Assembly: GCF_023715205.1 (NCBI RefSeq) | Contig: NZ_JAMBNR010000006.1 | Coordinates: 124,001 to 188,000, forward strand | Reading direction: 5' to 3' | Source of the DNA: Mesobacillus maritimus | GTDB taxonomy: Bacteria > Bacillota > Bacilli > Bacillales > Cytobacillaceae | DNA length: 64,000 nt | Part shown: positions 19,466 to 29,505 of the stretch, piece after piece | Numbering within the stretch: position 1 is the stretch's first letter | How the letters are laid out: each line of letters starts with the position of its first letter | Notes under the pieces: generated by a model | What the model was told of the DNA's origin: nothing | Database searches by the model: none | What the model saw: only the letters and a program-made list of their open reading frames with translations | Translations under genes and position numbers: made by a program

Positions 19466-19502
19466 AAGAACCTAAACCAATATTGGTTTAGGTTCTTTTT
19501 TT
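19466..19502 (+). terminator. Terminator of fabH-fabF
   Basis: AAGAACCTAAACCAA / TTGGTTTAGGTTCTT around a TA apex, followed by seven T. Confidence 0.92.
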
Positions 19503-19772
19503 GACCGTTTTTTATTCTGGATTAACTGGTAGTAAGAACCTAAAAGGATAAGTGGGTGATCAATTGAAATTCATAATCCCCTAGAAAAATTAAACAGGCT
19601 TTGTGTGATTGAAGTTTTTCACTTTATAAAACGAATGAAATAAAGTTGTTTGTCGTTATTTTGTTTTTTCTTGGATGTTATATATATGAGGTGGAAGGGC
19701 TAGGTGGGGAATGTAAACAATTGGTTTTGTTCTTCATAGGTTAGAGTAAGAATTAAAAACGGGGGGAATATA
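19503..19772 (+). other. Intergenic stretch, nothing recognised
   Basis: About 270 bases between the fabF terminator and yjaZ. I see no supported gene, RNA or operator other than GGGGGAAT, the RBS of yjaZ. Confidence 0.5.
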
Positions 19773-20552
19773 ATGGCAGTTATTCGTACGGATGAATGGC
19801 TAGAAAAAAACTTTCAGGAGCCCTTGAAAATATGTGAAGAGTTAAAAGAGTTGTTTAAAGATGATTCTCCTAAAAGAATCTATCAATATTTACTGCAGTT
19901 TGGTATGTATCGACCTCATCGTCGTACGTTTGACTGGTTTAAAGAATTGGAGAAAAAACAAATTTGGGAGCAATTAGAAAAACTAGTTTTACAATATAAG
20001 AAAAAATGGCAAGGACCTGATATCCCAGTTTTCATTTTCCCTATGGATACAGGGGCTGTGTTCTCCAGTAGAGGTTTTTCAAAGTCAGGCGTTTCGTTTC
20101 GAGATAAGATGTTTTTATTTCTATCCCCACTGCAGGATGAGAAGGAAATAGAGGCCTTGTTTGTACATGAATATCACCATGTTTGCCGAATACATTGCCA
20201 AAAAAAGAGAGTAGAGAACTATACGTTATTGGATTCCATGGTTTTAGAGGGGCTTGCGGAGCAAGCAGTGCTCGAAACATGTGGAGAAAAATATCTAGCA
20301 AAATGGAGTAAGCAATATTCAACGAAAGAGTTACTAAAGCATTGGAATTCTAGCATTAAAGAGGTACTTGATTGTAAGCGGGATGAAAAAATACATGATG
20401 ATATTTTATTTGGCAAGGGAAAATATCCGCCGCTATTTGGATATGCCATCGGGTACGAAATTGTCAGGCAGTATAAACTGAAGCAACATTTATCTAGAGA
20501 AGATTCGTTTAGATTGCCCGCTGATACTATTTTAGCAGAGATTGATTTTTAA
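19773..20552 (+). CDS. yjaZ: YjaZ-like predicted zinc metalloprotease (DUF2268)
   Basis: The 259-residue protein carries the metallopeptidase motif HEYHH (in ALFVHEYHHVCRIHC) and a downstream LDSMVLEGLAEQAV, where the Glu of EGLAE is the probable third zinc ligand. This is the DUF2268 pattern, and the gene follows fabF as yjaZ does in B. subtilis. No signal peptide or membrane span, so cytoplasmic. Substrate unknown. Its own terminator follows. Confidence 0.82.
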   Translation: MAVIRTDEWLEKNFQEPLKICEELKELFKDDSPKRIYQYLLQFGMYRPHRRTFDWFKELEKKQIWEQLEKLVLQYKKKWQGPDIPVFIFPMDTGAVFSSRGFSKSGVSFRDKMFLFLSPLQDEKEIEALFVHEYHHVCRIHCQKKRVENYTLLDSMVLEGLAEQAVLETCGEKYLAKWSKQYSTKELLKHWNSSIKEVLDCKRDEKIHDDILFGKGKYPPLFGYAIGYEIVRQYKLKQHLSREDSFRLPADTILAEIDF

Positions 20553-20562
20553 AAATTTGTTT

Positions 20563-20595
20563 AAACACTGCATTTTCTTTGCAGTGTTTTTTTTT
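20563..20595 (+). terminator. Terminator after yjaZ
   Basis: AAACACTGC / GCAGTGTTT with a 9-base loop, followed by a run of nine T. Confidence 0.88.
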
Positions 20596-20703
20596 GTCGA
20601 GAAAAAATGAAATTATCAAGTTTATATTTTCCTAACAATTTTGCTAACCGATTTAGATTCCCCTTTTAATCAATATCCTTTGGGTGAACCTAACTTTTTG
20701 GAA

Positions 20704-20880
20704 GGCTCTTCTCTCAAATATAGCATATGAACAAAAAATACGACTGAAAGAGCTATGTGTACAAAAAATAGCTTCATTAATGAGAAAAAGAGCTTGCAAA
20801 CTTAATTTAAACATACGGTTAGGGCTACTATTGCGTTAAAATCGGTATTAGGGTTTTAATAATCTTTACGAAAACAGGCT
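20704..20880 (+). repeat. MITE-like repeat, copy A
   Basis: About 177 bp. Left end GGCTCTTCTCTCAAATA, right end TAATCTTTACGAAAACAGGC. Internal landmarks shared with other copies: GAGCTTGCAAACTTAATTT, TTGCGTTAAAATCGG and GGGTTTTAA. Lies between yjaZ and yjbA in an otherwise empty gap. No coding capacity. Confidence 0.75.
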
Positions 20881-20996
20881 TTTGGAACAATCCTAAACTT
20901 GCAAAGTTTCTTTCCTGAGTATATCAATTAAGGAATAATTTTACTTATCTCTGCCCATACTGAGTGCAAAGAGAACTGATGAGAGGGGTTGTAATC

Positions 20997-21743
20997 ATGT
21001 TGTATCTTCATGATGTCTGGGTGAACTGGTTTGAAGGTGAAGAGAATGGATACAATGTATGCGATTTTCATGAGTGGAGAAAAGATGACGGGGTAGAATT
21101 ATTGGATCAAGTGCCACTATTAAAGATTGATTCTCTATTATTTAATTACATAGAAAATGATCTTTCAGAGTTACCACAACAATTAATGGATGATATTTAT
21201 CAAAAAGCTTACCTGAGAAAAAATCACGAACGAGTTCAGTTGGATTATTGTTTTGTTGTTTCCGATGGAGTAGGGATTTTAGCCGTTGACACGATTGGCT
21301 ATAACATTCCAATCCGAAAAAGTAGATTAATTCCAAGACAAGAGCAATTAGTATTTGAGATGCTTGAAAATCAAGAAACTAGAAGTTATAAATTTAACGA
21401 TCAATCATCTTTGAAAGATTATCATATTCTTTCCCCAGCACCAGATTTAATGAGAGGACTTACTAGAAAAGAAAGACAACTTAAGCAGCTTTTATTCATG
21501 GCAATGGATCAATTGCATTCTTCGCAAAATGTGGCCGAGGTGCGTTACTGGTTAACTGAGTGGAGTCCAGAAAAATATGAAGAAATCCAACAACTTTCCT
21601 TTGAGGAAGTGTGGGAAGAGTTGTATGATGAAACAAAATTCGGTTGGTCTAGAAGACATTATGCTTTCTGTGAAAATTTAATTAAAGGACAAACCTTCTT
21701 TGAAAAATTATGGGAAATGGAACACGGATCGAAAGTAAATTAG
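20997..21743 (+). CDS. yjbA: YjbA family protein (UPF0736)
   Basis: A 248-residue soluble protein opening [19 protein letters not shown] and containing [16 protein letters not shown], which I recognise as the YjbA/UPF0736 family restricted to Bacillaceae. Function is unknown. Start ATG 20997 follows GAGGGG; the in-frame codon at 20964 has no RBS. It sits directly before trpS on the opposite strand, matching the B. subtilis neighbourhood. Confidence 0.85.
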   Translation: MLYLHDVWVNWFEGEENGYNVCDFHEWRKDDGVELLDQVPLLKIDSLLFNYIENDLSELPQQLMDDIYQKAYLRKNHERVQLDYCFVVSDGVGILAVDTIGYNIPIRKSRLIPRQEQLVFEMLENQETRSYKFNDQSSLKDYHILSPAPDLMRGLTRKERQLKQLLFMAMDQLHSSQNVAEVRYWLTEWSPEKYEEIQQLSFEEVWEELYDETKFGWSRRHYAFCENLIKGQTFFEKLWEMEHGSKVN

Positions 21744-21763
21744 GAGCCAATCGGCTCCTTTTT
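21743..21763 (+). terminator. Terminator after yjbA
   Basis: GGAGCC / GGCTCC around AATC, then TTTTT; it overlaps the yjbA stop codon. Confidence 0.85.
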
Positions 21764-21855
21764 GTGTTTATCTACATTTTTATTCTCACGAAAGGGAAGA
21801 GAAGAATCACGCATCCCATTGGCTTTTCTAAGGGCTGAAGTCCAAAGAAAAGTCA

Positions 21856-22184
21856 TATCTCAGTCGTTTTGCTCCAGTCCATACGTCGCTAAACGAGCCG
21901 CCTCCGCTTTAGGTACACCCGGCTGCAGCGGCTAGCCCCTCGAGTCACTTCAGTCTGTCAGTTGAAGTCAAAGAACGACTTCATCTGTCAGCCCTCCAGC
22001 GCTTGTCGGGGCTGACCAAGCCGCTTCCGCACTTGGGACATCCAGCTCCGGCAGCCAGCGACTAGTGGACTTCCCACCTCTCCCTACGATAAGTCAACAT
22101 CGAATCGCTATCGCTCTTCGTGTTTCTTTTATCTCAGTCGGATTGCTCCAGTCCATACGTCGCAAAACGAGCCGCCTCCGCTTT
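21856..22184. repeat. GC-rich repeat block with a 55-base direct repeat
   Basis: A region visibly richer in G and C than its surroundings. Two 55-base units, 21856-21910 and 22130-22184, match at 52 positions (start TATCTCAGTCG, end CCGCCTCCGCTTT). Between them are segments such as GCCCTCCAGCGCTTGTCGGG and GGCTAGCCCCTCGAGTCACT, which resemble a dispersed GC-rich repeat seen in several Bacillus genomes. The second unit ends within 6 bases of the trpS stop codon. No credible gene lies in it. Confidence 0.75.
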
Positions 22185-22189
22185 TGAGA

Positions 22190-23476
<1,287 letters not shown>

Positions 23477-23482
23477 AGAAAA

Positions 23483-23511
23483 TTATAAATCAGGATGGCA
23501 CAAGAATCAAG
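23483..23511 (-). promoter_or_regulatory. Sigma-A promoter of the trpS T-box transcript
   Basis: On the minus strand, TTGATT (23511-23506), a 17-base spacer and TATAAT (23488-23483). Confidence 0.8.
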
Positions 23512-23537
23512 CTTACGCTCATTTAATCCAGGCATAT

Positions 23538-24812
23538 TTAACTAACTTCTAGTTCATTTTTCGTAATCGCTTTTTTGATCCAGTTCTTTCCTTCAACTAA
23601 TCGAGCAACAAGCATGGCACAAGCAGTGTTGCCAGTTGAATTTAGTAAAGTAGCTGGAGCATCAATAATCGTACTAATCACCGCAATAATTGGTAGAACT
23701 TCTGGAGGGAACCCATAGATGCTTAAAATCAACATTTCACCAATCATCCCACCCCCAGGAATGGCACCCATCACAGCACCTACAAGGAAGGAAACAGCAA
23801 GAATACTTATGATGCTGGATATGTTTGTCATATCTTTTCCAAACAAAGCAAAAAGGAAGACAATTTTGATTACCCCTCCAATTACAGAGCCATCTTTATG
23901 AGTGTTTGCCCCTAGAGGAACAATCGTTTCAGCAATATCATTTGGAACCCCCATTTTTCGCACAGCTGCTAGGTTAATCGGAATACAAGCAGCACTGGAA
24001 CAAGTCGCAATAGCGGATACAGAAGGGGTTATGGCATTTTTCCAAAAGATTTTAACCGCCGTTTTCCCCCCAGAGATAAATGCGTACAGTGTAAAGAACC
24101 CAAAATAATAAATGATCGTTAGGATGAGATAAAGAACGAAGGTTCTTGCATAACCCTCAAGTAATTGAGGGCCAAGTTGACCGATAATGGAGGCAAAATA
24201 AGCACCTAATCCAATTGGTGCATAATACATAATGATTCCAACCATTTTCATGAAAACAGCCGAACCTGATGATAGTAGAGAGGCGATAGGCTTCCCCTTT
24301 TCACCAGCTAACGCGGTGGCAACTCCAAATAATACGGAAAATACAATTAATTGAAGCATGTTGCCTTTTGATAAAATCAATGAAAAATCTGTCACTGTAA
24401 AAGTTTGTACTAGCTGGCCAAGGAAAGTAATCTCTTCTGAAGGTTCGGAGATTTCGCCGGATTCTATCATAAGTTTCTCTATAGCAGGTATATCCGTATC
24501 TTTTAATGGATTAATAATTGAAGTCCCAGCGATTGCAAGAATAGCCGCGACTAGGGCGGTCAGCATAAAGACAATAAAAATACTTCCTATAATTTTACCA
24601 AGTCTTTTCATGCCGCTCATGTTTCCAATTGCAGAAGAGATACTAAAGAAGACAAGAGGCACAATCATCATAAATAATAGATTTAAAAATAAGTCACCTA
24701 ATGGCTGAATAACCTGAGCTTTAGGCCCAAAAATGAGTCCGATGATTCCACCAAGAATAATCGAACCTAATAAGATCAAGGTAAAGCGATAACTTTTCAG
24801 TATGGATTTCAA
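23538..24812 (-). CDS. Sodium/proton-dicarboxylate or amino-acid symporter (SDF family)
   Basis: The 424-residue protein is an integral membrane carrier of the glutamate/dicarboxylate symporter family (GltP, GltT, DctP): eight or so hydrophobic helices, the serine-rich ATCSSAACIPINL re-entrant region, the VPLGANTHKDGS unwound helix, and AIPGGGMIGEML plus DAPATLLNSTGNTACA near the C-terminus, where the substrate carboxylate is normally bound. Helix 7 normally has a NMDGT motif; here it reads ANTHKDGS, so substrate preference may differ from glutamate. It starts with TTG at 24812 behind AGAAAGG. Whether it carries glutamate, dicarboxylates, cystine or serine/threonine cannot be told. Confidence 0.85.
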   Translation of the reverse strand: MKSILKSYRFTLILLGSIILGGIIGLIFGPKAQVIQPLGDLFLNLLFMMIVPLVFFSISSAIGNMSGMKRLGKIIGSIFIVFMLTALVAAILAIAGTSIINPLKDTDIPAIEKLMIESGEISEPSEEITFLGQLVQTFTVTDFSLILSKGNMLQLIVFSVLFGVATALAGEKGKPIASLLSSGSAVFMKMVGIIMYYAPIGLGAYFASIIGQLGPQLLEGYARTFVLYLILTIIYYFGFFTLYAFISGGKTAVKIFWKNAITPSVSAIATCSSAACIPINLAAVRKMGVPNDIAETIVPLGANTHKDGSVIGGVIKIVFLFALFGKDMTNISSIISILAVSFLVGAVMGAIPGGGMIGEMLILSIYGFPPEVLPIIAVISTIIDAPATLLNSTGNTACAMLVARLVEGKNWIKKAITKNELEVS

Positions 24813-24930
24813 ATGAACACGGCCTTTCTAAAATATTTCAGCGATTAATGATAGCATGGATTACACATAAGTACACCCATTAAAACCTTATAGGTGTTAC
24901 GGATTTTAGACGATATGTGGGAGAAAGGCA

Positions 24931-24961
24931 AAAAAAATCCTGAAAGTATTTTCTTTCAGGA
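24931..24961 (-). terminator. Terminator of the small gene at 24997
   Basis: On the minus strand TCCTGAAAG / CTTTCAGGA with a 6-base loop is followed by eight T. Confidence 0.85.
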
Positions 24962-24996
24962 CCATTGTTTCATACAAAGTAAATAGGGTATAAAAA

Positions 24997-25185
24997 TTAT
25001 GCCTTCTTTTTGCCACCAACAGCATTCCAGCCTGTTTGTAAGCTGGTGGATTGGTCAACAATTTCATTGCGACTTTTCCCGCCAAAAAACTTTAATCCGA
25101 TTGCATTGGTTAGAACGCCATTTGTTGCTGTAATCCCAATGACAAGTATTGCCACTATCAAAAAATCCACAATGTAACCACCCAT
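24997..25185 (-). CDS. Small membrane protein of unknown function
   Basis: Sixty-two residues: MGGYIVDFLIVAILVIGITA forms one N-terminal membrane helix, followed by NGVLTNAIGLKFFGGKSRN and a Lys-rich end (GGKKKA). The ATG at 25185 has GGAGGG seven bases upstream, better than the upstream in-frame start. It has its own terminator. I do not recognise the family. Confidence 0.7.
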   Translation of the reverse strand: MGGYIVDFLIVAILVIGITATNGVLTNAIGLKFFGGKSRNEIVDQSTSLQTGWNAVGGKKKA

Positions 25186-25369
25186 GATAGACCCTCCATC
25201 TCTTGTCCGGTTTGAAATCAAGTAAAGCAATAAAAATGGGATAACCTACTAGTTCTTATGTTTATTGTAAAAGAAAATTAAAATGATTTAAAGATGTGAT
25301 TGAACTTTTAGAGCGAATTGTATAGATTTTTTTGGTTTGTATGAAAATAGGCTAAAGGAGAGAGTCAAA

Positions 25370-25939
25370 ATGCATTGGTACGAAAAGTTAAACCAGTATT
25401 TCCCTATTGAAGAAATGAAGTCCAAACAACATATGGAAACGTTATTAAAGGAACGTCCGGAGATTTATCATAAAGATGAAGGACCAAATCATGTTTTGAT
25501 GTATGTAGAACTACCGGATTTTGTATTTATTGATTATTTATTCGTGTCCAAAGCGGCAAGGGGTGAAGGGCTTGGGCATAAGCTAATCGAAAAGTTAAAG
25601 AAGAAGCAAAAGGCAATTATTTTAGAAGTTGAACCTATCAATTATGAGGATAGTGATTCGGAAAAGCGGTTAAGGTTTTATAAACGAGAGGGGTTTGAAC
25701 ATGCAAAGTCGATTGGATATAGCCGGCGATCATTAGCTACAAATAAAGAGAATGAAATGGAAATTTTATATTGGTCTCCGTCGAATGAAACTGAAGAGAA
25801 AATCTTTGAGGCAATGAAAAAAACGTATGAACTTATACACACATATAAAGATAAAGAGTTTTACGGACAGTCCTATCAACCGGTTGAAGAAGTATTGAAA
25901 ATAAGAGAGGGCCGCGAGGATATGTTAGAAGACGTTTAA
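25370..25939 (+). CDS. yjbC: YjbC, GNAT-type acetyltransferase
   Basis: The 189-residue product has the acetyl-CoA-binding signature in LFVSKAARGEGLGHKLIEKL (pattern Q/RxxGxG) and FYKREGFEHAKSIGY typical of the GNAT fold. It lies directly before spx, as yjbC does in B. subtilis, where read-through from yjbC contributes to spx transcription. Start ATG 25370 has AAAGGAGAGAG upstream; an earlier in-frame ATG at 25337 has none. Acceptor substrate unknown. Confidence 0.87.
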   Translation: MHWYEKLNQYFPIEEMKSKQHMETLLKERPEIYHKDEGPNHVLMYVELPDFVFIDYLFVSKAARGEGLGHKLIEKLKKKQKAIILEVEPINYEDSDSEKRLRFYKREGFEHAKSIGYSRRSLATNKENEMEILYWSPSNETEEKIFEAMKKTYELIHTYKDKEFYGQSYQPVEEVLKIREGREDMLEDV

Positions 25940-25976
25940 GGGTGGAAAAAGTGTCTTACTCATACGTTCCAGAGAC

Positions 25977-26015
25977 AAAACACAATCATTATTGGGTGAT
26001 TGTGTTTTCATTTTC
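25977..26015 (+). terminator. Terminator between yjbC and spx
   Basis: AAAACACAATCA / TGATTGTGTTTT with an 8-base loop and a T-rich tail. Some read-through into spx is possible. Confidence 0.8.
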
Positions 26016-26372
26016 TTTTTTTAATTGAGAATGAAAAAAATCAGTAATTTGGTTTGTAAAGGAGTGTTTCTGGGTAAAGGTATGATATGACTTTTATATT
26101 CGCTCAAGGCAAACAGAGATACTGATTGGATTGCTTTAATGATTTACCAGTAATAAAAATTTTGAACCGAAAATGAAACCTTTTTAAAACTGATTCGTCT
26201 TATATGATAGCACATTCATACATAAAACTTTTTCTAAAAAAGGATACCCTTTGTCCACAGTTTGGTGTATAATTTAACTGTAGCAATTATAAAATTATAT
26301 TCATTTTAATCTAGATAAAAATAATGAATTTTCATAGGCGGATCTAACTATATTAAGGAGTGTGATTAGCTA
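26016..26372 (+). other. Upstream region of spx, no gene seen
   Basis: About 350 AT-rich bases. In B. subtilis several promoters serve spx here. I see a TATAAT at 26268-26273 but no correctly spaced -35, so no promoter is called. AAGGAGTGTG before 26373 is the spx RBS. Confidence 0.4.
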
Positions 26373-26768
26373 ATGGTCACTTTATACACTTCACCAAGTT
26401 GTACTTCATGTAGGAAAGCAAAAGCATGGCTTGAAGAGCATGAAATACCTTATCAAGAACGCAATATTTTTTCTGAGCCATTAACGATTGATGAAATAAA
26501 AGAGATTTTGCGAATGACTGAAGATGGTACAGATGAAATTATTTCCACCCGTTCAAAAACATTCCAAAAATTAGATGTAAATTTAGAGACGTTGCCCCTG
26601 CAGGATTTGTACGGTCTAATTAAAGAAAATCCAGGTTTGCTACGTCGCCCAATCATTATTGATGAGAAAAGACTTCAAGTTGGATACAATGAAGACGAGA
26701 TTCGTAGATTTCTTCCAAGGAAGGTACGTACTTACCAACTAAGAGAAGCCCAACGTCTTGTCAACTAA
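26373..26768 (+). CDS. spx: Redox-stress regulator Spx
   Basis: ArsC-like protein that binds the alpha C-terminal domain of RNA polymerase and redirects transcription under disulfide stress. The 131-residue product has the redox switch Cys10-Thr-Ser-Cys13 ([11 protein letters not shown]) and the [20 protein letters not shown] segment, as in B. subtilis. It is degraded by ClpXP with adaptor SpxH, encoded here at 32211-33095 on the other strand. It ends in LREAQRLVN rather than a canonical Spx tail, still in the expected range. Confidence 0.95.
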   Translation: MVTLYTSPSCTSCRKAKAWLEEHEIPYQERNIFSEPLTIDEIKEILRMTEDGTDEIISTRSKTFQKLDVNLETLPLQDLYGLIKENPGLLRRPIIIDEKRLQVGYNEDEIRRFLPRKVRTYQLREAQRLVN

Positions 26769-26770
26769 AT

Positions 26771-26808
26771 GAAAGCCTCCGACCAATAGGAAACGGGGGC
26801 TTTCGTAC
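26771..26808 (+). terminator. Probable terminator after spx
   Basis: GAAAGCCTCCG / CGGGGGCTTTC with a 12-base loop; the T tract is weak (TTTC). Confidence 0.6.
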
Positions 26809-27112
26809 TATTTGAAATCTCTTGTGAAACCTGTTAAAATCTAAAGAATATATCTCAGAGTGGCACCTAGATATATTGATTTCGTTTTGACGATATTTTG
26901 ATATAGATAGGCTTTCGCTGTTTTTTAAAATGGGCAGTGTTTTTATTTCCAAAACAAGTTGCTTTATCATAAAATAATAGTACAAGGTCGTCTAATAAAT
27001 ATCCCATAGATACACATTATATGGTAATATTTCGGTTAAGATATGTGAACTTGATTAGTCTTGCGGGGGTATTAGTCCCTTCAATTCTTTGCCTGGAAGG
27101 GAGAGATAATGA
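26809..27112 (+). other. Upstream region of mecA, nothing recognised
   Basis: About 300 AT-rich bases with no supported frame on either strand. GGAAGGGAGAG just before 27113 is the mecA RBS. No promoter could be called with confidence. Confidence 0.4.
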
Positions 27113-27793
27113 ATGGAAATTGAGCGCATCAATGATAATACGGTCAAGTTTTATATTTCGTATATAGATATAGAAGAAAGAGGGTTTGACCGGGAAGAAA
27201 TCTGGTATAACCGTGAACGAAGCGAAGAGCTTTTTTGGGAAATGATGGATGAGGTTAACCATGAAGCCGAATTTACAATTGAGGGACCTCTTTGGATTCA
27301 GGTTCAAGCTCTTGAAAAGGGCTTAGAAATCTTGGTAACAAAAACTCAAGTTTCGAAAGATGGTCAAAAATACGAACTTCCAATTACCGATGAAAGAATA
27401 AAGGATTTGCCAGTCGATGATCGGATTGAAGAAATGTTGGATCATCATTTTAATCCGAAATCCCAGAATCAAGATATGGGTATAGTCCTTGGTGACGAGC
27501 TTGAATATTTGCTTGTGTTTAAGGATTTCGAGGATATTATTTCTCTATCTAATCGACATGACTTAGATTCTTTCAACGCAAACACACGTCTATTTAGTCA
27601 TGAAGGTCGTTACTACCTCTATGTTGATTTTTCCGATTATGATTATGAGGATGAAGATTCTATTGATAACTTCCTAAGTATTCTCCTTGAATATGGAGAA
27701 GAGACGGCTGTTTCAATCCATCGATTGGAAGAATACGGGAATAAAGTAATGGATGAAAACGTATTTAGTACGGTTAGGAAATACTTCTCTTAA
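27113..27793 (+). CDS. mecA: ClpC adaptor protein MecA
   Basis: Adaptor that delivers ComK and other targets to the ClpCP protease and promotes ClpC assembly. The 226-residue product has the N-terminal substrate domain (MEIERINDNTVKFYISYIDI), an acidic linker, and the C-terminal ClpC-binding domain (EYLLVFKDFEDIISLS to EYGNKVM). Start ATG 27113. In B. subtilis it also lies between spx and coiA. With med and coiA it makes this a competence-control neighbourhood. Two terminators follow. Confidence 0.94.
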   Translation: MEIERINDNTVKFYISYIDIEERGFDREEIWYNRERSEELFWEMMDEVNHEAEFTIEGPLWIQVQALEKGLEILVTKTQVSKDGQKYELPITDERIKDLPVDDRIEEMLDHHFNPKSQNQDMGIVLGDELEYLLVFKDFEDIISLSNRHDLDSFNANTRLFSHEGRYYLYVDFSDYDYEDEDSIDNFLSILLEYGEETAVSIHRLEEYGNKVMDENVFSTVRKYFS

Positions 27794-27800
27794 AGTTCAG

Positions 27801-27828
27801 GTCAGTTTCAGTAGAAACTGACTTTTTT
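27801..27828 (+). terminator. Terminator after mecA
   Basis: GTCAGTTTC / GAAACTGAC with loop AGTA, then six T. Confidence 0.88.
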
Positions 27829-27873
27829 GCTGTAAATGACTGTGTCCATAACCTAAAAGGCTAGCAGCTCTAG

Positions 27874-27901
27874 CACTCGCCAATAGGTGAGTGTTTTTTT
27901 A
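27874..27901 (+). terminator. Second hairpin terminator after mecA
   Basis: CACTCGCC / GGTGAGTG around AATA, followed by seven T. Confidence 0.8.
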
Positions 27902-27908
27902 TATTTGC

Positions 27909-27977
27909 GTGCCAGCAAGCCGTTAATTGCTAATTGGTGAAAGTCCAATCTGAGTAAGTACCAAGACGCTCAGTACT
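27909..27977 (+). mobile_element. Possible 5' remnant of a group II intron
   Basis: Begins GTGCCAGCAAGCCGTTAA and contains the small hairpin ATTGG-TGAAAGT-CCAAT, then ACCAAGACGCTCAGTAC. A GTGYG-like start with a GTGAAAGTCC hairpin is characteristic of domain I of many bacterial group II introns. Nothing else of an intron (no reverse transcriptase, no domain V) follows; the sequence runs into a MITE-like fragment at 27992. Recognition is by pattern only. Confidence 0.45.
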
Positions 27978-27991
27978 AACAAATCGCTTCA

Positions 27992-28086
27992 TTCTAAAAG
28001 CTTGCTAACTTAATTTTCAGCTTACAAAATGACGATTATTGCGTTAAAATCGGCATCAGGATTTTAACACACAATCTTTACGATCC
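27992..28086 (+). repeat. MITE-like repeat, copy B (right part only)
   Basis: Matches the right half of copy A: CTTCATT, AGCTTGCTAACTTAATTTT, TTGCGTTAAAATCGGCATC, GGATTTTAACACACAATC, TTTACGATCC. The left terminus is missing, apparently replaced by the intron-like sequence. Confidence 0.7.
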
Positions 28087-28156
28087 TTTATTTTTAACAC
28101 AAGAAGGAATCTAAATATTTTTGGAGAATATTTTTTTGTGAAAGGAGGCTAAAACA

Positions 28157-29386
28157 ATGTTAGTCGCTAAACGTAAAAATGGAGACAACTTCTCTCTTAT
28201 TCATCATTGGAATCGTCATGAATTAGAGGAATATCGAAGGAAGGAAGTCTTCTTTTGTCCAGATTGTGGTCAAGCCTTAGTACTGAAGTTGGGAAGGAAA
28301 AGGATCTGGCACTTCTCACATCAGAAAGAGGCAACCTGTTCTTACCAGTATGAAAGAGAATCAGATTATCATCTTCAAGGGAAACTACAACTATATCAGT
28401 GGCTTCAAGACAATCAAGTTGAAGCTGATATCGAACATTACCTGCCAAATTGTAATCAACGAGCAGATGTGGTTTTTTACAGGGAAAATAAAATCTTTGC
28501 AGTTGAATTTCAATGTTCTCCTCTCGATCCTACGATGTTTCTGAAGCGCACAAACGGGTATTTACAACACGGAATTACACCAATTTGGATTTTGGGAGGC
28601 AATCAAGTGAAGAGGTTGGGGGAGAATCTATTCTCTTTGAATCAATTTCAATCACTCTTTTTACAACAACATGAAAAACAGTGGTATTTATTATCCTATT
28701 GCTCGCAATCGCGCTGCTTTCTCTTTCTCCAACATTTAATCCCAATTTCGACCAATAAAATGATTGGTACATTAACCCCAATTACAAGGAATGAAGTAAA
28801 ACTGGTTCATTTATTTCATCCCCCTACACGCAATTTCCGATCTTTTTCACAATGGATTCACCAGTTGCAAAAATTTAAATCGAATTATTATATTTACCCG
28901 AATCCTCAACAGAGAATCATATTAAATGAATTCTATGTAAATCGATCCCATTTGCTTACCTTACCACCAGAACTGGGCTTACCTGTTCCTTCAGGCATCT
29001 TCATTGAAACCCCGCCCTTAATTTGGCAATCATTTCTCTACTTGGATTTATTTCACCATTTGCTAGTTGGGGACACATTCACCTATTCACAAGCCCTACA
29101 GTCATTTATGACCCGCATCCACCATAAACAAATTGTTTCTCGCGATGTTCCTTTAGGAAGACATGGTGATTATACGAACGCACTAAAGGAATACCTTCAG
29201 TTACTAGTAGATTGTTCTATTCTGGACAACAATTCCGAAAAATTTTGGATCAAATGCTCTTTTTCTGCATCAGACACTATAGATCAGCAAAGAGAAAAAG
29301 AACAAAAATTTTATCAAATGCATTCTAAAAATATCATGAAACAGTTTTTGTCTCATCCAATAATGAAACAAGGGGAAGATGTATAA
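28157..29386 (+). CDS. coiA: Competence protein CoiA
   Basis: CoiA is a cytoplasmic nuclease-like protein needed for recombination of incoming DNA during transformation. The 409-residue product has an N-terminal possible zinc site (Cys34, Cys37, His52, His55, Cys61 in FFCPDCGQALVLK and WHFSHQKEATC), then a restriction-endonuclease-like core with NQRADVVF and FAVEFQCS, giving the D...ExQ catalytic pattern. A good RBS (AAAGGAGG) precedes ATG 28157. Position between mecA and pepF is as in B. subtilis, where ComK drives it; I found no clear K-box. Confidence 0.92.
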   Translation: MLVAKRKNGDNFSLIHHWNRHELEEYRRKEVFFCPDCGQALVLKLGRKRIWHFSHQKEATCSYQYERESDYHLQGKLQLYQWLQDNQVEADIEHYLPNCNQRADVVFYRENKIFAVEFQCSPLDPTMFLKRTNGYLQHGITPIWILGGNQVKRLGENLFSLNQFQSLFLQQHEKQWYLLSYCSQSRCFLFLQHLIPISTNKMIGTLTPITRNEVKLVHLFHPPTRNFRSFSQWIHQLQKFKSNYYIYPNPQQRIILNEFYVNRSHLLTLPPELGLPVPSGIFIETPPLIWQSFLYLDLFHHLLVGDTFTYSQALQSFMTRIHHKQIVSRDVPLGRHGDYTNALKEYLQLLVDCSILDNNSEKFWIKCSFSASDTIDQQREKEQKFYQMHSKNIMKQFLSHPIMKQGEDV

Positions 29387-29505
29387 AATAGAATAGAGGA
29401 ATCAGTAAGTGGATGTTGGAACCAAAGCAGGATATTTTTATTGCCTAGGAGAACCTTATACAATATAAAGAGGGTTTGAAAAGAATAATGAATGGAGGTT
29501 GGAAC

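Noticed and set aside
26251-26273. TTGTCC to TATAAT as an spx promoter
   Set aside because: The spacer is only 11 bases.
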